Notes: a model not told the origin generated them from the sequence alone. A stretch of DNA of 64,000 nucleotides from Archegozetes longisetosus (GCA_018873245.2 JAEMBT020000009.1:14731794-14795793), one strand, 5' to 3'. Positions 22,635-34,912 are shown, numbered from the stretch's first letter. Numbers and translations: made by a program.

Positions 22635-22830
22635 ATACACTAAATATAAGCTACTGATAATGAAAATGAGTTATTTGTTTAGAAGTTTTGTAGTTAAAGA
22701 TGAATGAATTACATCAAATATAAGCTACTGATAAGGGAAAATGAATGAATTATATAAAGTATAAGCTATTGATAAGCGAAAATGAATGAATTACATAAGG
22801 TATAAGCTACTGATAAGCAAAAAGAATGAA
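22635..22830. repeat. Tandem repeat, ~42-bp unit, about 4 copies
   Basis: Units contain TATAAGCTACTGATAA followed by GAAAATGAATGAATTA, diverging by a few bases each. It abuts the 3' end of the lysozyme gene. Confidence 0.85.
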
Positions 22831-22843
22831 ATAGAGAGAAGTA

Positions 22844-23945
22844 TTATCTATATTCAAAATAGCAATCTTTATATTTATTCCAAAACGGTGTGGCTAATAT
22901 CCACGTACTATTACATTGATAAGAACCAGCCTTATGTATTTTAGCATAATCATCGCAAGAAATTCTCCCATCTCCGTCGCAGTCTCGTTGCCATTTCTTC
23001 ATGTAGTTGTTTACGGTAGCTATTGAACACTCTATGTCATTCATACACTCCTCGAAATCTGAAGTTAAATCATCCAGTTATTCATCTTTCAGTTTGTTTG
23101 CTTTCATATTTTAAGTACTCATGCATTTAGTGGTGTTAGGCGAAAATTAAGCTCAATTTATGATGAGTATTGTGCCGGATATGGCATTCAGTAAAGCGAT
23201 ATAAAGATAATATTTCAAGTTTTGAAATAAAGTCCTATCTATAATTGAAATGACATTACAGATAGAACTTTATAGCACACACGCGACAAATGACAGATAG
23301 TCAACAGAATTAATCAGCATTTTAACCAAAACCATCACAAATAGTTTTGATGACTCACCTAAAGGGTCATTTTGGTCAGATCCAGGACTTCCGGCATCGT
23401 TCCAATAATTAGTGTTAATTTGAAAGGCTCCACAGTAGTAGTCAACGGGTCCTTCAACATGACATCGCACTTGAGGATCACAATCAGAACTAGCCTACAA
23501 ATTGGAAAATTACTCATCATTTCTAACTCTTAGTTCCTGTCATTCTTTCTATTACTTCACATAAACATCTGAGGCAGCCATCACTTAGTAGAGATGAAGA
23601 ATCAGTTTGAGACTCGGATGTGTCATCATCAGCTGCATGTAGTGGGTAGTCATCGCCTTCAGGACCATGCAGTTGAAGGCCAGTCACATCCAACTGGTGT
23701 AACTGGTCGTCGTTGAGTTCTTCTGCTGCAGGTCTGGACTCTGCGGGAAATTGCATCGGAGTTTCGACATCGAAGTCATTCCTTCGCTCATATATGCCAT
23801 CGAAAGCATCCTTATCTGGATGATAATCTTCGGGAAAGTCATCGTTGTATATATTGCGATAATGTTCAGAAGGGAAAAATGCGATGGCGTAAGGGATTAT
23901 CGCATAAGGGATAATAGCAATAGATATGATTTTTCTATATATCAT
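22844..23945 (-). CDS. i-type (destabilase) lysozyme with acidic N-terminal region (246 aa)
   Basis: Exons are 23945-23556, 23494-23359 and 23058-22844 (phases 0 and 1). A signal peptide (MIYRKIISIAIIPYAIIPYA) precedes about 100 residues rich in D/E (DDYPLHAADDDTSE). The lysozyme domain starts at GCLRCLCEASSDC and continues through CGAFQINTNYWNDAG, NNYMKKWQRDCDGDGRISC and DYAKIHKAGSYQC. Family members are secreted and cleave peptidoglycan or isopeptide bonds. Here the glutamate of the CxCxVESGC block is Ser, and the aspartate two before CGxFQI is Tyr, so muramidase activity is doubtful. The first exon ends at the CLCE splice point that recurs in the lysozyme gene at 37-41 kb, indicating shared ancestry. 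Confidence 0.9.
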
Positions 23946-24384
23946 TGTTGTCTTCACTTGAGAGGCACTATTCTTGTACTCTGACTTAGAATAACAAATC
24001 AAAACTGAGTTTGTCGTTGAGCTTATAAGAGAAAAAGATCGAAAAGTTTCATAAAAAACTTTTGGATCAAATAGAAGAGTGTTGTAATGAGAGTATTTTT
24101 TTCTGTTACCGTATTGTGATTTTTCCAATTTTTTAAACCCAATCACACAATAACTCTTTGGTTGAATGGATAACTAATGATATTATTAGGTCAGGAAAAG
24201 CTTTCTTGTTGTCAAACTATTGTCAAAACCAATTGTTTTGTAGCATTTAATCAGAAAATTTATAGAAAGCTTCAACTTTATTTCTTATTTGATTCACTGT
24301 AAGATTCAGTGTAAATAAGTAGATGTTTCATATTGTTGTCATTTGAATAATTATTTTTTATGGTTCTATTGTCTTGTCGGACTT
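23946..24384. other. 5' flank of the single-domain lysozyme gene
   Basis: The frame upstream of ATG 23945 stays open but lacks another good start. No repeat or gene recognised. Confidence 0.35.
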
Positions 24385-24530
24385 CGAGTCAATAATAGAG
24401 TTGAGTCAAAGACTTTGACTCAATGGTGAGCTGAGCCAAAGCCTTTGACTCAATGGTGAGCTGAGCCAAAGCCTTCGACTCAATGGTGGGCTAAGTCAAA
24501 GCCTTCGACTCAATAGTGAGCTGAATCGAA
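24385..24530. repeat. Tandem repeat, ~34-bp unit, about 4 copies
   Basis: Units of the form GACTCAATGGTGAGCTGAGC plus CAAAGCCTTT, with point differences. No flanking spacer structure, so it is a minisatellite. Confidence 0.85.
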
Positions 24531-25491
24531 ATGTTCGGCCCATAATCAGAATTAAGTGAAAAGTAGCAAAAAGTGTTGGGTCGAAATAGGAAATAGTTTT
24601 CCAATATGTAAATGGTTGTAAACAAAGATCTAAACAAAGATCAGAGGTTAACGACTCTATTAATTGAGTGATTGATGGCTAAGCGGGACTCAAGTACTAT
24701 ATGTTTCCTAATACTAAATATAATCCTTTCAGTTGTTTATTATTAACGCGATGGCAATCAGTCCAAAAATGTCTTTATTTTTAGTCTTTGTTTTTCAATG
24801 TTTTATCACATATCACATGAAATATTCGACTAATTAATAATTTGGAATTTGAAGAATAAGGAAGTTGTGCGTTAAGTTATCTTAAGAATGTATTTTGATT
24901 GATTTGGGATTCCGATTAAATCTACTATAAATCTCCTAATTTAACTCTTATTTGTCTACCTCTACACTTACGAGAACCCATCGCGAGAAACCATCTTCAA
25001 ATAACTTCACTCATATACGCATAATCAAATCTTTTTATGCATCAGAGTGACGATTGGCGGCATTTATGACTAATTTTTAATCTAATATGATCAATGAACT
25101 AATAAAGTTTTCATAAAGATTGCAAGCTTTGGTATGGAATCCTTCAGTTATTGTCGCGCTTGACTCAAGCTTAGTATTCAGTATTTTCTAACCTTAACTC
25201 AAATATGAGCCTCAATCTCTACATCTGCCTCATTCAATATTAAAGCTTGTCTCGAATTTCAATTGAGACTGATAATGAAAAGTTTTAGCATTATTTAGTT
25301 TGTAATTTATACAGAATCTCATGAATTTAAAGTACAAGTTGATAATTAATTAGAAAATAATAAATACAAAATCAAACAATATATTGAAAATTGAAATACT
25401 CAAAAATATTTGGCAAGCTATTAATCTAATATGTATAAAAGGGCAAGCAAGATAATGGATTTATGAGCAGAACGTGCGATGCACTCGAAAA

Positions 25492-25610
25492 CAAAATAAT
25501 CGTTGATAGCAACCAGAAGCGATCTCATGCTTTCCATCAGAGCATAAAATCTTCAGATATTAACAAACTTATAGAATATTCAATATAGTAATCAAATCAA
25601 AATTGGCGAA
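25492..25610. mobile_element. Truncated copy of the CTCGAAAAC MITE family
   Basis: It begins CACTCGAAAACAAAATAATC and shares CGTTGATAGCAACCAGAAG and TATAGAATATTCAATATAGT with the full copies at 44279-44478 and 61130-61336. The right terminal repeat is missing. Confidence 0.65.
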
Positions 25611-26638
25611 GAACTGAAGTATAGATTAGATTTAATGAAGAAAGAAAATTGAATTCAACTTGATAACTTATCTAATAACTTATAGGTTGCAAATGAAACA
25701 GACCTACAAGTGTGAGAAACAATTACTGAAGAATTAAATTGAGATGAAATGAGTGTTAAACTTGAATGATACTAATAAAAATAATAATATAATTTATTGA
25801 TCAGGTCATTCATCAGAAGACCACATTGACTCTTAATGCAATTCTGAAGTCTTTTAATTTGATTTCAAACCATAAAACGATAAGATTAGAATTATTTTTA
25901 TGAGCTTACACATTTCTAGTATAGCCTTCAATAATGAAACTTGAATTTATTTTTCAAATCAAGTATTTAAATAATCATAATAAAGGTAGGGCTTTAAAGA
26001 AAGCAGTTCTTGATTCAATTATGTTAAGTAAGTTTTAGTTTATCTCTTACACCAAGTCTTGTTAGCGGCCTAATAGATACTGACTTTTAGTGGCCTAATA
26101 GATACCGACTTTTGTTAGTGCCTAATAGATACCAACTCTTTTTAGTAGTCCGAAAGATCGGATCACAATCAAATTGAAATTAAACTCAATATTCTCCATG
26201 CTTAATTTAATTTTGAACTAAAGGTTCAACCACAATAAAGAAACATTGAAATTAATACAAAACAATTGAAGTTCTTTGACAAAATCTCCTATCAAATACA
26301 ATGCAGCTCTTGGTCATAATTTATTACTTCATTCAACAGTTACTGTCTTTTTTGTTTAAACTTTTAAGACTGATTTGAAGATGAAATGAAACCGGTCTAT
26401 CAGCGAACAAATTGTCAATTATTATAGTTGAAGATCGAGATAGAGATAGGAGAAATGTTTATATTTGACGAACCGCTAGTGTGGTTGAATTAAGTGCCGC
26501 ATAGTCATGCTCAAAATTTTATGTTATATTTTCTATATTGCTCCTACAAATTAAGTTTTATATGTTTCTAATCAATTTATTGGATCAGTGCTGGTGATGA
26601 ATAAACTCAAGTTTGACTTATTTTTAGTATACTAACTG

Positions 26639-26654
26639 TTAGGTTAGGTTAGGT
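26639..26654. repeat. Short (TTAGG)n run
   Basis: TTAGGTTAGGTTAGG: three units of the arthropod telomere motif, interstitial. Confidence 0.7.
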
Positions 26655-27267
26655 TGTGATGAGAATGCACACTTGAGGCTAGATTTTACAAAGATACATC
26701 CAGTTACTAATTAGAAACAAGTCGATCTAATGTTCAATAAGGAACTGGGTTAATGTTTTCTCAATCTTTCGCAATTGGAGAAAATGATTCGAAGGCTCAT
26801 TTTAATAGTCGTACTCTTCTAAACAGATAGACATTAGATTTAGAAAAGTTTTGTATAAAACAGTTGTAGTTCTGGAGGAAGTCTTAAGTGAGCAAAATTG
26901 ATTTTTGATAAATGATAACTGAAGTTATGTAAATTTTGAACAATTATGAGATAGGATCGTAATAAGAATAGAGCCCATATGGAACCTTCGGGCCCACACA
27001 GTTTCAGATGCATATATCATAAATTGGACTTAAAACTGGTAGAAATCATTGCAATATACAGTAGAGTCTATCCTTTTAAGGTTCGACAGTCCAATCGAAG
27101 ATTTATGGCAAATAAGTGTCAAACTGTTGACATAATTACTATTTTATTATTGATAAATTAATTGATTAAGAATTGATTTGTAGTTTTAAAATGAGTAAAT
27201 TAAGTAAATAATGTTTTGTACAAGTTTTGAATGGCACACATTAAGAGTATTAACATTCATATTACAA

Positions 27268-27300
27268 ATATATATATATATATATATAATATAATAATAT
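27268..27300. repeat. (TA)n microsatellite
   Basis: An uninterrupted TA run, then AT-rich decay. Confidence 0.9.
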
Positions 27301-27484
27301 ATTTAATTTATAGATAGTCTATATATACATAATGGATAGTATTATAGCTACTAATGAGAAAATGAGATAAATTTAAGACTGGATCTCAAAAATTAGATAT
27401 TTAGCTCAAGTCTAATAACTACAAGGGATAGAACTAATAGAAGAGATGGAGAGAAGGGATGAGAAATAAGGGAATAGATCAGGG

Positions 27485-27552
27485 ATAGACGGAGAATAGA
27501 CGGAGAATAGACGGAGAATATACGGAGAATAGACCGAGAATAGACCGAGGAT
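27485..27552. repeat. 12-bp tandem repeat
   Basis: About six copies of AGACGGAGAAT(T/A)-type units, grading into AGACCGAGAAT. Confidence 0.85.
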
Positions 27553-27621
27553 CTAGAACTTGAGAGTTTACTACTTAAGTATCTAATGATTGAGATAAAA
27601 CCTTAAATAAAAATAATTTAA

Positions 27622-28134
27622 TCACCGAAGCATTTCAGTTTGGCAGCGACACTTAGAGACTATCTGAACCTTTTTCCTTCTGACACTCGGGACAGAATCA
27701 GGACATTTAAGTCTAACAGTAGTCCATCGGTAGCGTCGAGGCAAACAAAAGGCACAAGAACTGAATGGCAAACTATCGTTTCCATTTGCAGGTATGAAAA
27801 AACTATTACAATTGCCGTAACAGTAACTGTTCAACACTGTCCTTGATATACATCCCGCTTCTTGAATTTTTTGCTTATATGGAACAGTTTGACAAAAATT
27901 GCGTCTCATTTGCGGCACTCGACCGAGTGTTGGGCCGAGTGATGAGCGCAGAGCCAGAAATGCTGATCTTTGCAGCGAATTATGCGATTTTCGGTTTCGC
28001 GTCTGATGTTTGTGGTCACGTGTAGGCAATGAACATATGGTCACTACTAATATGGACAGTAAGCACAATGTTGTTACAGTTTGACAGCAGTGCGAATGCA
28101 GTCCACTTTGTTGTACACTTCTTAAGCGCATCAT
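27622..28134 (-). CDS. Gremlin-like DAN-family cystine-knot BMP antagonist (170 aa)
   Basis: A single coding exon starts at ATG 28134 (a second ATG follows directly). A signal peptide-like segment (TTLCLLSILVVTICS) is followed by a basic linker and a C-terminal cystine-knot domain from about residue 81. Family signatures are in order: FCQTVPYKQKIQEAGC, SRTVLNSYCYGNCNSF, SCAFCLPRR, VRLKCP and KCRCQTE. The spacing matches vertebrate gremlins closely, including the CYGxCNSF block, so gremlin is preferred over cerberus or NBL1. Such proteins are secreted and bind BMP/TGF-beta ligands. The frame is open upstream through a GA-rich tract; that extension is low-complexity and would bury the signal peptide, so it is taken as 5' UTR. 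Antisense frames in this stretch are shadows. Confidence 0.9.
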   Translation of the reverse strand: MMRLRSVQQSGLHSHCCQTVTTLCLLSILVVTICSLPTRDHKHQTRNRKSHNSLQRSAFLALRSSLGPTLGRVPQMRRNFCQTVPYKQKIQEAGCISRTVLNSYCYGNCNSFFIPANGNDSLPFSSCAFCLPRRYRWTTVRLKCPDSVPSVRRKKVQIVSKCRCQTEMLR

Positions 28135-28184
28135 TACTTCTGTCGAGAATGGTTTAGAACAGCAGAGATGCGTTGCAGAGACTA

Positions 28185-28250
28185 CTTCTCTCTCTCCTCT
28201 CTCTCTCTCCTCTTCTCTCTCTGGTCTCTCTTCTCTTAGGTCTCTCTCTA
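28185..28250. repeat. (CT)n / GAGA tract just upstream of the gremlin-like gene
   Basis: Interrupted CT repeats (GA on the coding strand), ending within about 55 bp of the ATG. It may lie in the 5' UTR or promoter; GAGA-factor-type sites are possible but this is inference. Confidence 0.9.
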
Positions 28251-28416
28251 CTCGGCGCCGGCCCACTCACTGTGATTGTGGCCACGCCACTACCTCTAAC
28301 GATAGCTTCTCAATGGTCTGAGTCTCACATTCAGATTCAATACTAACTTAACAAATATGGGAAGGAATAGGAAAAGCAAACAAATATTACTATTTATTAT
28401 AATATTAATAATAAGT

Positions 28417-28590
28417 GTTCAAAAAGGTAGTAATGAAAAAGTGTTCAAAAAGGCAATAATAAAAGTGTTCAAAAAGGTAGTAATAAAAACGTGTTCAAAA
28501 AGGTAGTAATGGAAAAGTGTTCAAAAAAGCAGTAATATAAGTGTTCAAAAAGGTAGTAATAAAAAAGTGTTCAAATAGGTAGTAATGCAA
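28417..28590. repeat. ~21-25-bp tandem repeat, about 7 copies
   Basis: Units of GTGTTCAAAAAGGTAGTAAT with variable A-run spacers. Confidence 0.9.
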
Positions 28591-29285
28591 ATGCGAGACC
28601 TCCGTATTTTAATAGCGCATAATAACAGTAACTTTAGACCTTTCATACAATCAGATTCTCGAGTGAATTATTTTTATGTAATGCAATTGTGAGAATGTTT
28701 CGACCCGGTTCTGGCTCACAGTCACGTACTCGTAGTCACGTACACTCACTCACGTGGGCGAACACCCGCTCACCTCATCGCCGCTATAAATGGTCACTGA
28801 CCTGACGCGCAGTAAGACCACTAACTGGTCGGAAATGGTCAAACTTGAGAGGCTTTGCGGCAGATGTAGAATAAGATGAGAAAATGATGAGACGTTTAGT
28901 ATGTGTTTTGTAAGTGTTTGATATGTGGGCGAACTTGCATTTCGGGTCACGTGGGAAGCCATCTACTCGATGACCTTTGCCGCCATCATCACAGACTATG
29001 TATGATGATCTCACACACGATGATGTCAGGTATTCTGATCTGGAGTATTGAGCCAATCATTTTATAGTGTAATTTGTTATCAGTTTTCTATTTATTTCTT
29101 TCTCACTTCAGGCTATTAAGGAATTAGCGCTTCAGTAATAGCTATTGGAATGTGTTTGCGGTGAGAATTAAAAATTGCATACAATACGTATTAGTAATGG
29201 TATTATAGTTGAGGAAGAACTTGATTGTGTAGTATAGTATAATAGTTTTTAGTAAATGTGCGAAAGTTTTATTATTGTCAATGAG

Positions 29286-29492
29286 TGGGCATTCATTGTA
29301 GGGCTATTTGGGCACTGGTTGTAGAGTTATTGGGGCATTCATTGTATAGCTATTTCTGTATTGATTCTAAGCTATTTGGGCACTGATTTTAAGGTATTTG
29401 GGCTTGATTCTACTGCTATTTAGGCACTGATTCTACTGCTATTTAACCATTGATTCGACACCTATTTGGGCACTGATTCTACTGCTATTTGG
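29286..29492. repeat. Degenerate ~24-bp tandem repeat
   Basis: About eight units of the type GGGCACTGATTCTACTGCTA, with sequence drift from left to right. Confidence 0.85.
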
Positions 29493-29682
29493 CTCTACTT
29501 TACGCCACACCAGAACAAACATTCCACACATACCCTAAATGACAATATATAGCATTTGAAACTTAAATGCTAACAATACCACATTTAAACGTGTAGTTTC
29601 TCATCTTAACCCCTGTTTCTCATCAAACACGAAAAGCTATTTAAAAGTTTTCTGTTTTCAACACTATATTGTGACTCGAGAT

Positions 29683-29768
29683 TAGGCTAAGAGTTAGACT
29701 AAGAGTTAGACTAAGAGTTAGGCTAAGAGTTAGGCTATAAGTTAAACTAAAAGTTAGGCTAAAACTAA
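29683..29768. repeat. 12-bp tandem repeat
   Basis: Seven or so units of TAAGAGTTAGAC / TAAGAGTTAGGC. Confidence 0.85.
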
Positions 29769-30604
29769 CGCTGAAAAGTTATGATTTCCGGCTTGTGCAT
29801 AGAGAAACTAAATTAAAAATATATTAACCTCTCATATGAGTCAAGGTATTATTAATGAAGACTTAAATGGATTTCTCAAATAAATAAACGATGAGTTGTA
29901 ATACAAGAGAGAAGTAAAACTAAACTATAAGTAAAACTATAACTAAAGTACACTCGAATTGGTGACAGATGTTGAATATTTAGCGATGAACGGTTCCGCC
30001 ACTGGTTCAGGTCGTTGAATCGTTATAATGGTTTGGTTGGAGTGCGCCTCTCCCTCGTGCCACTTACGCCCCTCGCACCACATCCCCTCCCGACGCAATT
30101 TGTGGCGATGGGCGGCGGCGGACAGACTCGCGCGCAATTCTGGCGCCTAAAACACTTGAGCTAACTCTCAGTGGCGCCGCCGAGACATTATATGCACCAC
30201 ATCATACGTTTAGAGAAATGATAGACCCCTTAAACAATAATAATAACCCCCACACCCTATTTAATGAAAGTTGAATTTAGATCCAGATAAGAATACCAGA
30301 AAAATTTCTGCTTAACAACTATTTCATCTCAATAAGAAGTCAGATCTTCACAACTAGTCAGACCTCAACAACAAGTCAGACCTGAAAACAATCGCATAAG
30401 ACTTGCCGAAGAGCTACAACTCGACTGTTGATAGTCTTATCTGTTTATGTGATTTTTGAAACACTTGCAACTTCTTAAGTCTTAACGTAATTGATGAGTG
30501 AGAAGTGGTGCCCGACTCAATCTCATGGCTCTCAGCCCTCTATGCTTTCAATCATCACGTTTTAATTGTTTGAAGTTTTGCTCATACATTGATTATTAGG
30601 TATT

Positions 30605-30712
30605 GGGCTAAGAGTTGGACCGGAAAATGGGGGCTGAATAGTGTGTCTGAAAGTGGGGGTTGAATAGTGTGTCTGAAAATAGGGGCTGAATTGTGTGGCT
30701 GGAAGTGGCGTC
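30605..30712. repeat. ~33-bp tandem repeat, 3 copies
   Basis: Units of GGGGCTGAATAGTGTGTCTG with AAAGTGG-type spacers. Confidence 0.8.
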
Positions 30713-32107
30713 TGATTGAGTGCAAACTTTTACACTTGGTTACCGCATTCAGAATTTATCACTTGTTTGTAACTTTAATAAGTTTTAAACAGATTAGACA
30801 TTTCTCAGCAGATTAGACTCAAACTGAGTCTTTTGAAACTTTTCTAATACGGATTAGCCATACAGTCATTAACTTGTAATATATGGCCTAAAATACTTCC
30901 AAACAAGTCTTACTGACTCCAAAAATTAATGGTATTTTTCTTATCAATTAATTTGCATAAAAATCGCTTCAGTCGAGCTTTCAATTGAAATTTGGGTAAT
31001 AATTCTCTGTATTGTGCGTACAATAAAATGAAGTTGACTTTGACTTTGATCTTCTTATCTTTACTACATATTATCTAATATTTCAAATAAATGTCAACTG
31101 ATCTTTTCATGGCTCAAAAATTAAGTCTTTAATTGTTTGACATTATAATTATGGGAAATATATTAATATAGTGCTAAACATAATTTACAATACAATTAGA
31201 TAAGAGGTTGACATTAGATAAAAGATAAGAGCTATGCCCATAGTTAAATGAGCATTAAGCCGGCTTTCTGAGCATGCGTTCAATTACATCTTACTTATGC
31301 AATACTTTACGCACGCGTACTAGTCCTTTAATCAAAGCTTTACTTCTTATCTAGAAATTAATTGAAATTTCAAATTATTCTCAACTTATAGAATTGATAC
31401 AAACCAACTGATCGTAGGACTAAACTTATGACAATGAGAAAAGTTGAGTGAGATTTGAATAGAGAGTGAAGGAAGAGTTAAATTAATTAGTCTATTGAGC
31501 TAGACGCTCAATATGAACCATATAATTATCAGTCCCTCCATTCAACCTTCAATAACAAGTTTTTTGAATTATTACAAAACCAGAATCCATTTCAAATCTA
31601 TTATTATTTCAAGGCATTGCTCACTAAAAGATCAAAATCTGATTTTCCCATTAATAATTAAGTGTTTGGCCCCACAACTAAATCTTTAACTGTTAAGTCT
31701 TTCAAAAGACCCATCAGAGCGAGTATATTGAACACAATAGAGCATCAATCAACGCATCAGTTGATTAATGACAAATCCTGTCTTTCAGTAGTCTTCAGTA
31801 TCTGTGTTTTGGCGTCAGTTCATCCTTTTTCTTAACTGAATCTTTCACTTTTTGTCGTTTTAGCTTGTATAGAATTGGATACTTTTTTGCTTAAGATTCT
31901 CTGCTCACAGACTAGTCTGATAGTTCTATAGATAGCTTTACTAATTGTTACTCAAACTTGATCATCATTGGCCATTAAAGAGTGATCGCTATTATTATAA
32001 TTATCAAAGATGTCATTAATAATAATCATATTGATCGTAATAGCATTTTGTAGATCTATGGAAAGTTGAGCAAGAGACTTTTAGATTTAGCTCATTTTGA
32101 TTGTATA

Positions 32108-32111
32108 ATAC

Positions 32112-32170
<59 letters not shown>
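32108..32170. repeat. (ATT)n microsatellite
   Basis: About 20 trinucleotide units. The plus-strand frame through it codes only a tyrosine run and is not a gene. Confidence 0.95.
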
Positions 32171-32493
32171 TTGAACCAACATCAAGATATAATGATAGTA
32201 TTACTTCATTTGAAATGAATGCAATTATATTTGAATGCTATAATTACCAGAACACTCTTAATATACAATCCTTTATTACGTATATCTCTATGAATCAAAT
32301 ATATTTCTGACAATTACTCTCGCAATAATTATCGTTATATTTAGCAGTGACTAACTTTTGAGATAATAGACACAAAAATACTAAACAATAATAAAGGACA
32401 ATAAACAGTTAAATCATTTTCACTCCTTGCTGTCAGTCTTCAACTTTTTTAGTCAACTTTTAGATCTTTTCTTCTTTTCTTTCTTTTATGGAT

Positions 32494-32736
32494 CTACTCT
32501 TCCGGCTCTTCTTTGATCTTCTGTTGTGTTTCTCCTTTCCGCCCAGACTCGAACTCTTTTAGCCTTTTCTTCCTTTTTTTATTCTTTTTTCCGCCTTCAA
32601 GACTATCAATACCACTGGTAGAACCACTTCTTTTGTCTTTTATGGAACCAGATCTCGAGTCCTCTGAATCTTCGACACAAAACCAGATTGTTCTTAAACG
32701 CTTCCTTCTGAAGATTGACTTGACTTCGACGGGCAT
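32494..32736 (-). CDS. Possible small basic protein (80 aa), unknown
   Basis: ATG at 32736 opens MPVEVKSIFRRKRLRTIW, followed by an S/D-rich stretch and a lysine-rich tail (GGKKNKKRKKRLKEF) ending in KEEPEE. It has the composition of a small nuclear or nucleolar protein, but no domain is recognised. It sits alone and the antisense frame is equally long. The coding call is uncertain. Confidence 0.3.
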   Translation of the reverse strand: MPVEVKSIFRRKRLRTIWFCVEDSEDSRSGSIKDKRSGSTSGIDSLEGGKKNKKRKKRLKEFESGRKGETQQKIKEEPEE

Positions 32737-32761
32737 CTGTTTAGATTGTTACAATCTTTGA

Positions 32762-34912
32762 TTTTTCAAATTTACACTGTTATCTCACTTAAAATACTAA
32801 ATGAGTTTACATTAACGTAAAACTAGCTGAACATTACATCCCACTTCAATATATGTTTGTTATACAACATTTTATTGCTTTAAGATTTTAAATTCAAATT
32901 CTTTCAAATAAATATTGTTGGTGTGCACAACAGTTATTTATTTGAATATCAATTATTAACAGAAATGAAGATAATCTTTATAAATAAAAGCCTGTCGTTG
33001 GCCATAATTAGTCAGTACAGTTATCTTTTGTAATACTAAGTCTTAGTGAAAACTAGTTTAAGCTTATATTGAGCTATCTGTCTATATGTGTAGTAAGTTG
33101 TACATTAAGCTAGTTCCTCATTCAGCCGACATTTCTACCCATAGGTTAAGAATTTTGTCACTACAAGTCAAGCTAGAAGTGTCTGAACACACGTGTAGAC
33201 TACCAACTTAATGCGGGATTCATTTAATGCAGAATCTGCTAAATGTGAGATTGACTTAATGCGAGATCGACTTAATGCGAGAACGACTTAATGCCCAGCT
33301 TATTGTACGTACATCGATATGTTCACCACTCTAGCTTAAGAGCCACTGGTCCCAAGGGCTTGAGAGGTGTTGTTGGAATTAGTACGACCTGTGGTTTGAG
33401 TTAGGGTATTTTGGTTGCCGAAAACTGGCCTCTGGCTACTCCGTTAATTAAAAATCAATTATTTACTAGTTTATCTTATAAATGAGCACAAGTATCGTAT
33501 TTGATGATAACTTAAGTGAGTTAACGATCAGATCTTTCAGATAGTTTTATATTATTATAGGGTCTTTGATAAGTCAATATAGTCGATCTGATTGCATATT
33601 AGTTTTGCTTTGTTGGTAGCGCGTTCATCACTTCACATATATAGCAGAGACAGAGACAGGTTTTGTTCATTTTCTGTGGTATATCTCAAGCTGTACTCAG
33701 TGAATAGTTGAGTGCATTGACAAGCTTTAAGTACAGACTTTATGAAACATTGTTGAAATTGTTGCTTTAAATATTGAGCTATAACGTAAATCAATTGACA
33801 AGTATTTGTTTGAAGTGTTTGTTTTGTTAATATTCAATCTCAATTGTATTGCTATTCTTGATTTATGTTCTGCTAAATTAAGGCCTAACTAGGTTCAGAT
33901 AACTAGCTTTTAATGAGTGAATGTTTAATCTAAGTGTTTTGTTTTATGTTCTTTTAGACTATATTGTGATCTTGTTAAGTATTGATTCATTAAGAGCTAG
34001 TTATCTGCTAACAAATTGATTGAAGTCAGTTTTGCATTCCTTCTAATATTTAAGCAGTTATCAGGTGTAAGATTGAAACGTTGAAAATAAAAGCTGTATT
34101 AAAACGAAACTATGATTTTCAATGAAAAACTTAGTATCGAGATAAGAAATTTAAAACTATTTTAAGCTGGTTATAAATTGCATAATACAATTTCTATTAG
34201 AATGTAGATTTAGATTGAAGAGTGAACATCAATACTGAACACCTTCTAGCAATTGTCAAACAATAACTCAGTCTATATCTCAATACTTGATTTACTCTTC
34301 TTTTAAGTTCAATACTTTATGAATACTTATCTCATATTAATTCAAGTTTTTAATAATTTTAGTAAGTTTTTAACAACTTCAATAAGTCTTCAATAACTTT
34401 ATAAATGTTTAATAACTTTAATAAGCCCTTAATAATGAAAGTCTTATATGTATTTTGTTAGAGCTTTTGACTTCTAACCTAACCTAAAACTTTAGACAAA
34501 ATACTGGTTCCGTCACTGAGGTATCAAACAGTGACTTATCACACGACTTCACACGACTTTCCTAAACGCTATATTAATAAGTTTTGGCTAAAAAATAATA
34601 AACTTTAGTGTTAGTTTCGTAGTTAATCGCGATAATAAGTTATAGGAATGAAAACTAATATAAGTCAAAACTAATAGATAAGTCAATTATTTTTAACTCT
34701 TAAGTATATGCAATGAGTTAATGCGCTAAACAATAGGAGTACAAACTCATAGAAAATAGTGTAGAAAAATAGCAGACATATAGACAGTGGTAATCAACAA
34801 AACTAGCAAATAGTGCAAACTTACGATGACTTAACAAAATTGAGTTTCAATTGAACTCGTGACAAAGCATTTGTTTATATAATTTATTTAAATCAGTTTC
34901 AAATTGATTGCA
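32762..34912. other. Intergenic and 5' region of the small Maf gene
   Basis: No gene recognised. A minisatellite of about five GACTTAATGCGAGAT-type units lies at 33205-33297. Degenerate AATAACTTTAATAAG-type units lie at 34350-34436, and CTAACCTAACCTAA near 34478. Confidence 0.4.
33205..33297. repeat. ~15-bp tandem repeat
   Basis: Successive units built on GACTTAATGCGAGA, diverging at the left end. Confidence 0.8.

Larger units (their letters stand above)
24531..27264. other. Gene-poor AT-rich stretch with minor repeats
   Basis: It contains a truncated MITE copy (25492-25610) and about three copies of a CCTAATAGATACCGAC-type unit at 26050-26135. At 26639-26654 is a short run of TTAGG-type pentamers. 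No gene was recognised. Confidence 0.4.
28251..32493. other. Upstream region of the gremlin-like gene, minisatellite-rich, no clear gene
   Basis: GC is locally raised at 28680-29050 and 29990-30190 (CGCC- and GGCG-rich), which may mark 5' exons or regulatory DNA. Several minisatellites are listed separately. Short frames at 28750-29056 and 29943-30137 show no recognisable domain. Confidence 0.35.

Noticed and set aside
22635..24530. Regular arrays that could suggest CRISPR.
   Set aside because: Units are contiguous without unique spacers, and the genome is eukaryotic. They are minisatellites.
27640..28025. Plus-strand frames over the gremlin-like gene.
   Set aside because: Antisense shadows. 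The minus frame has the complete cystine-knot signature.
29943..30137. A 64-aa minus frame in GC-rich DNA.
   Set aside because: No domain, no splice context and no signal peptide. The GC content alone explains the open frame.
32101..32310. A tyrosine-run frame.
   Set aside because: It is the translation of an (ATT)n microsatellite.
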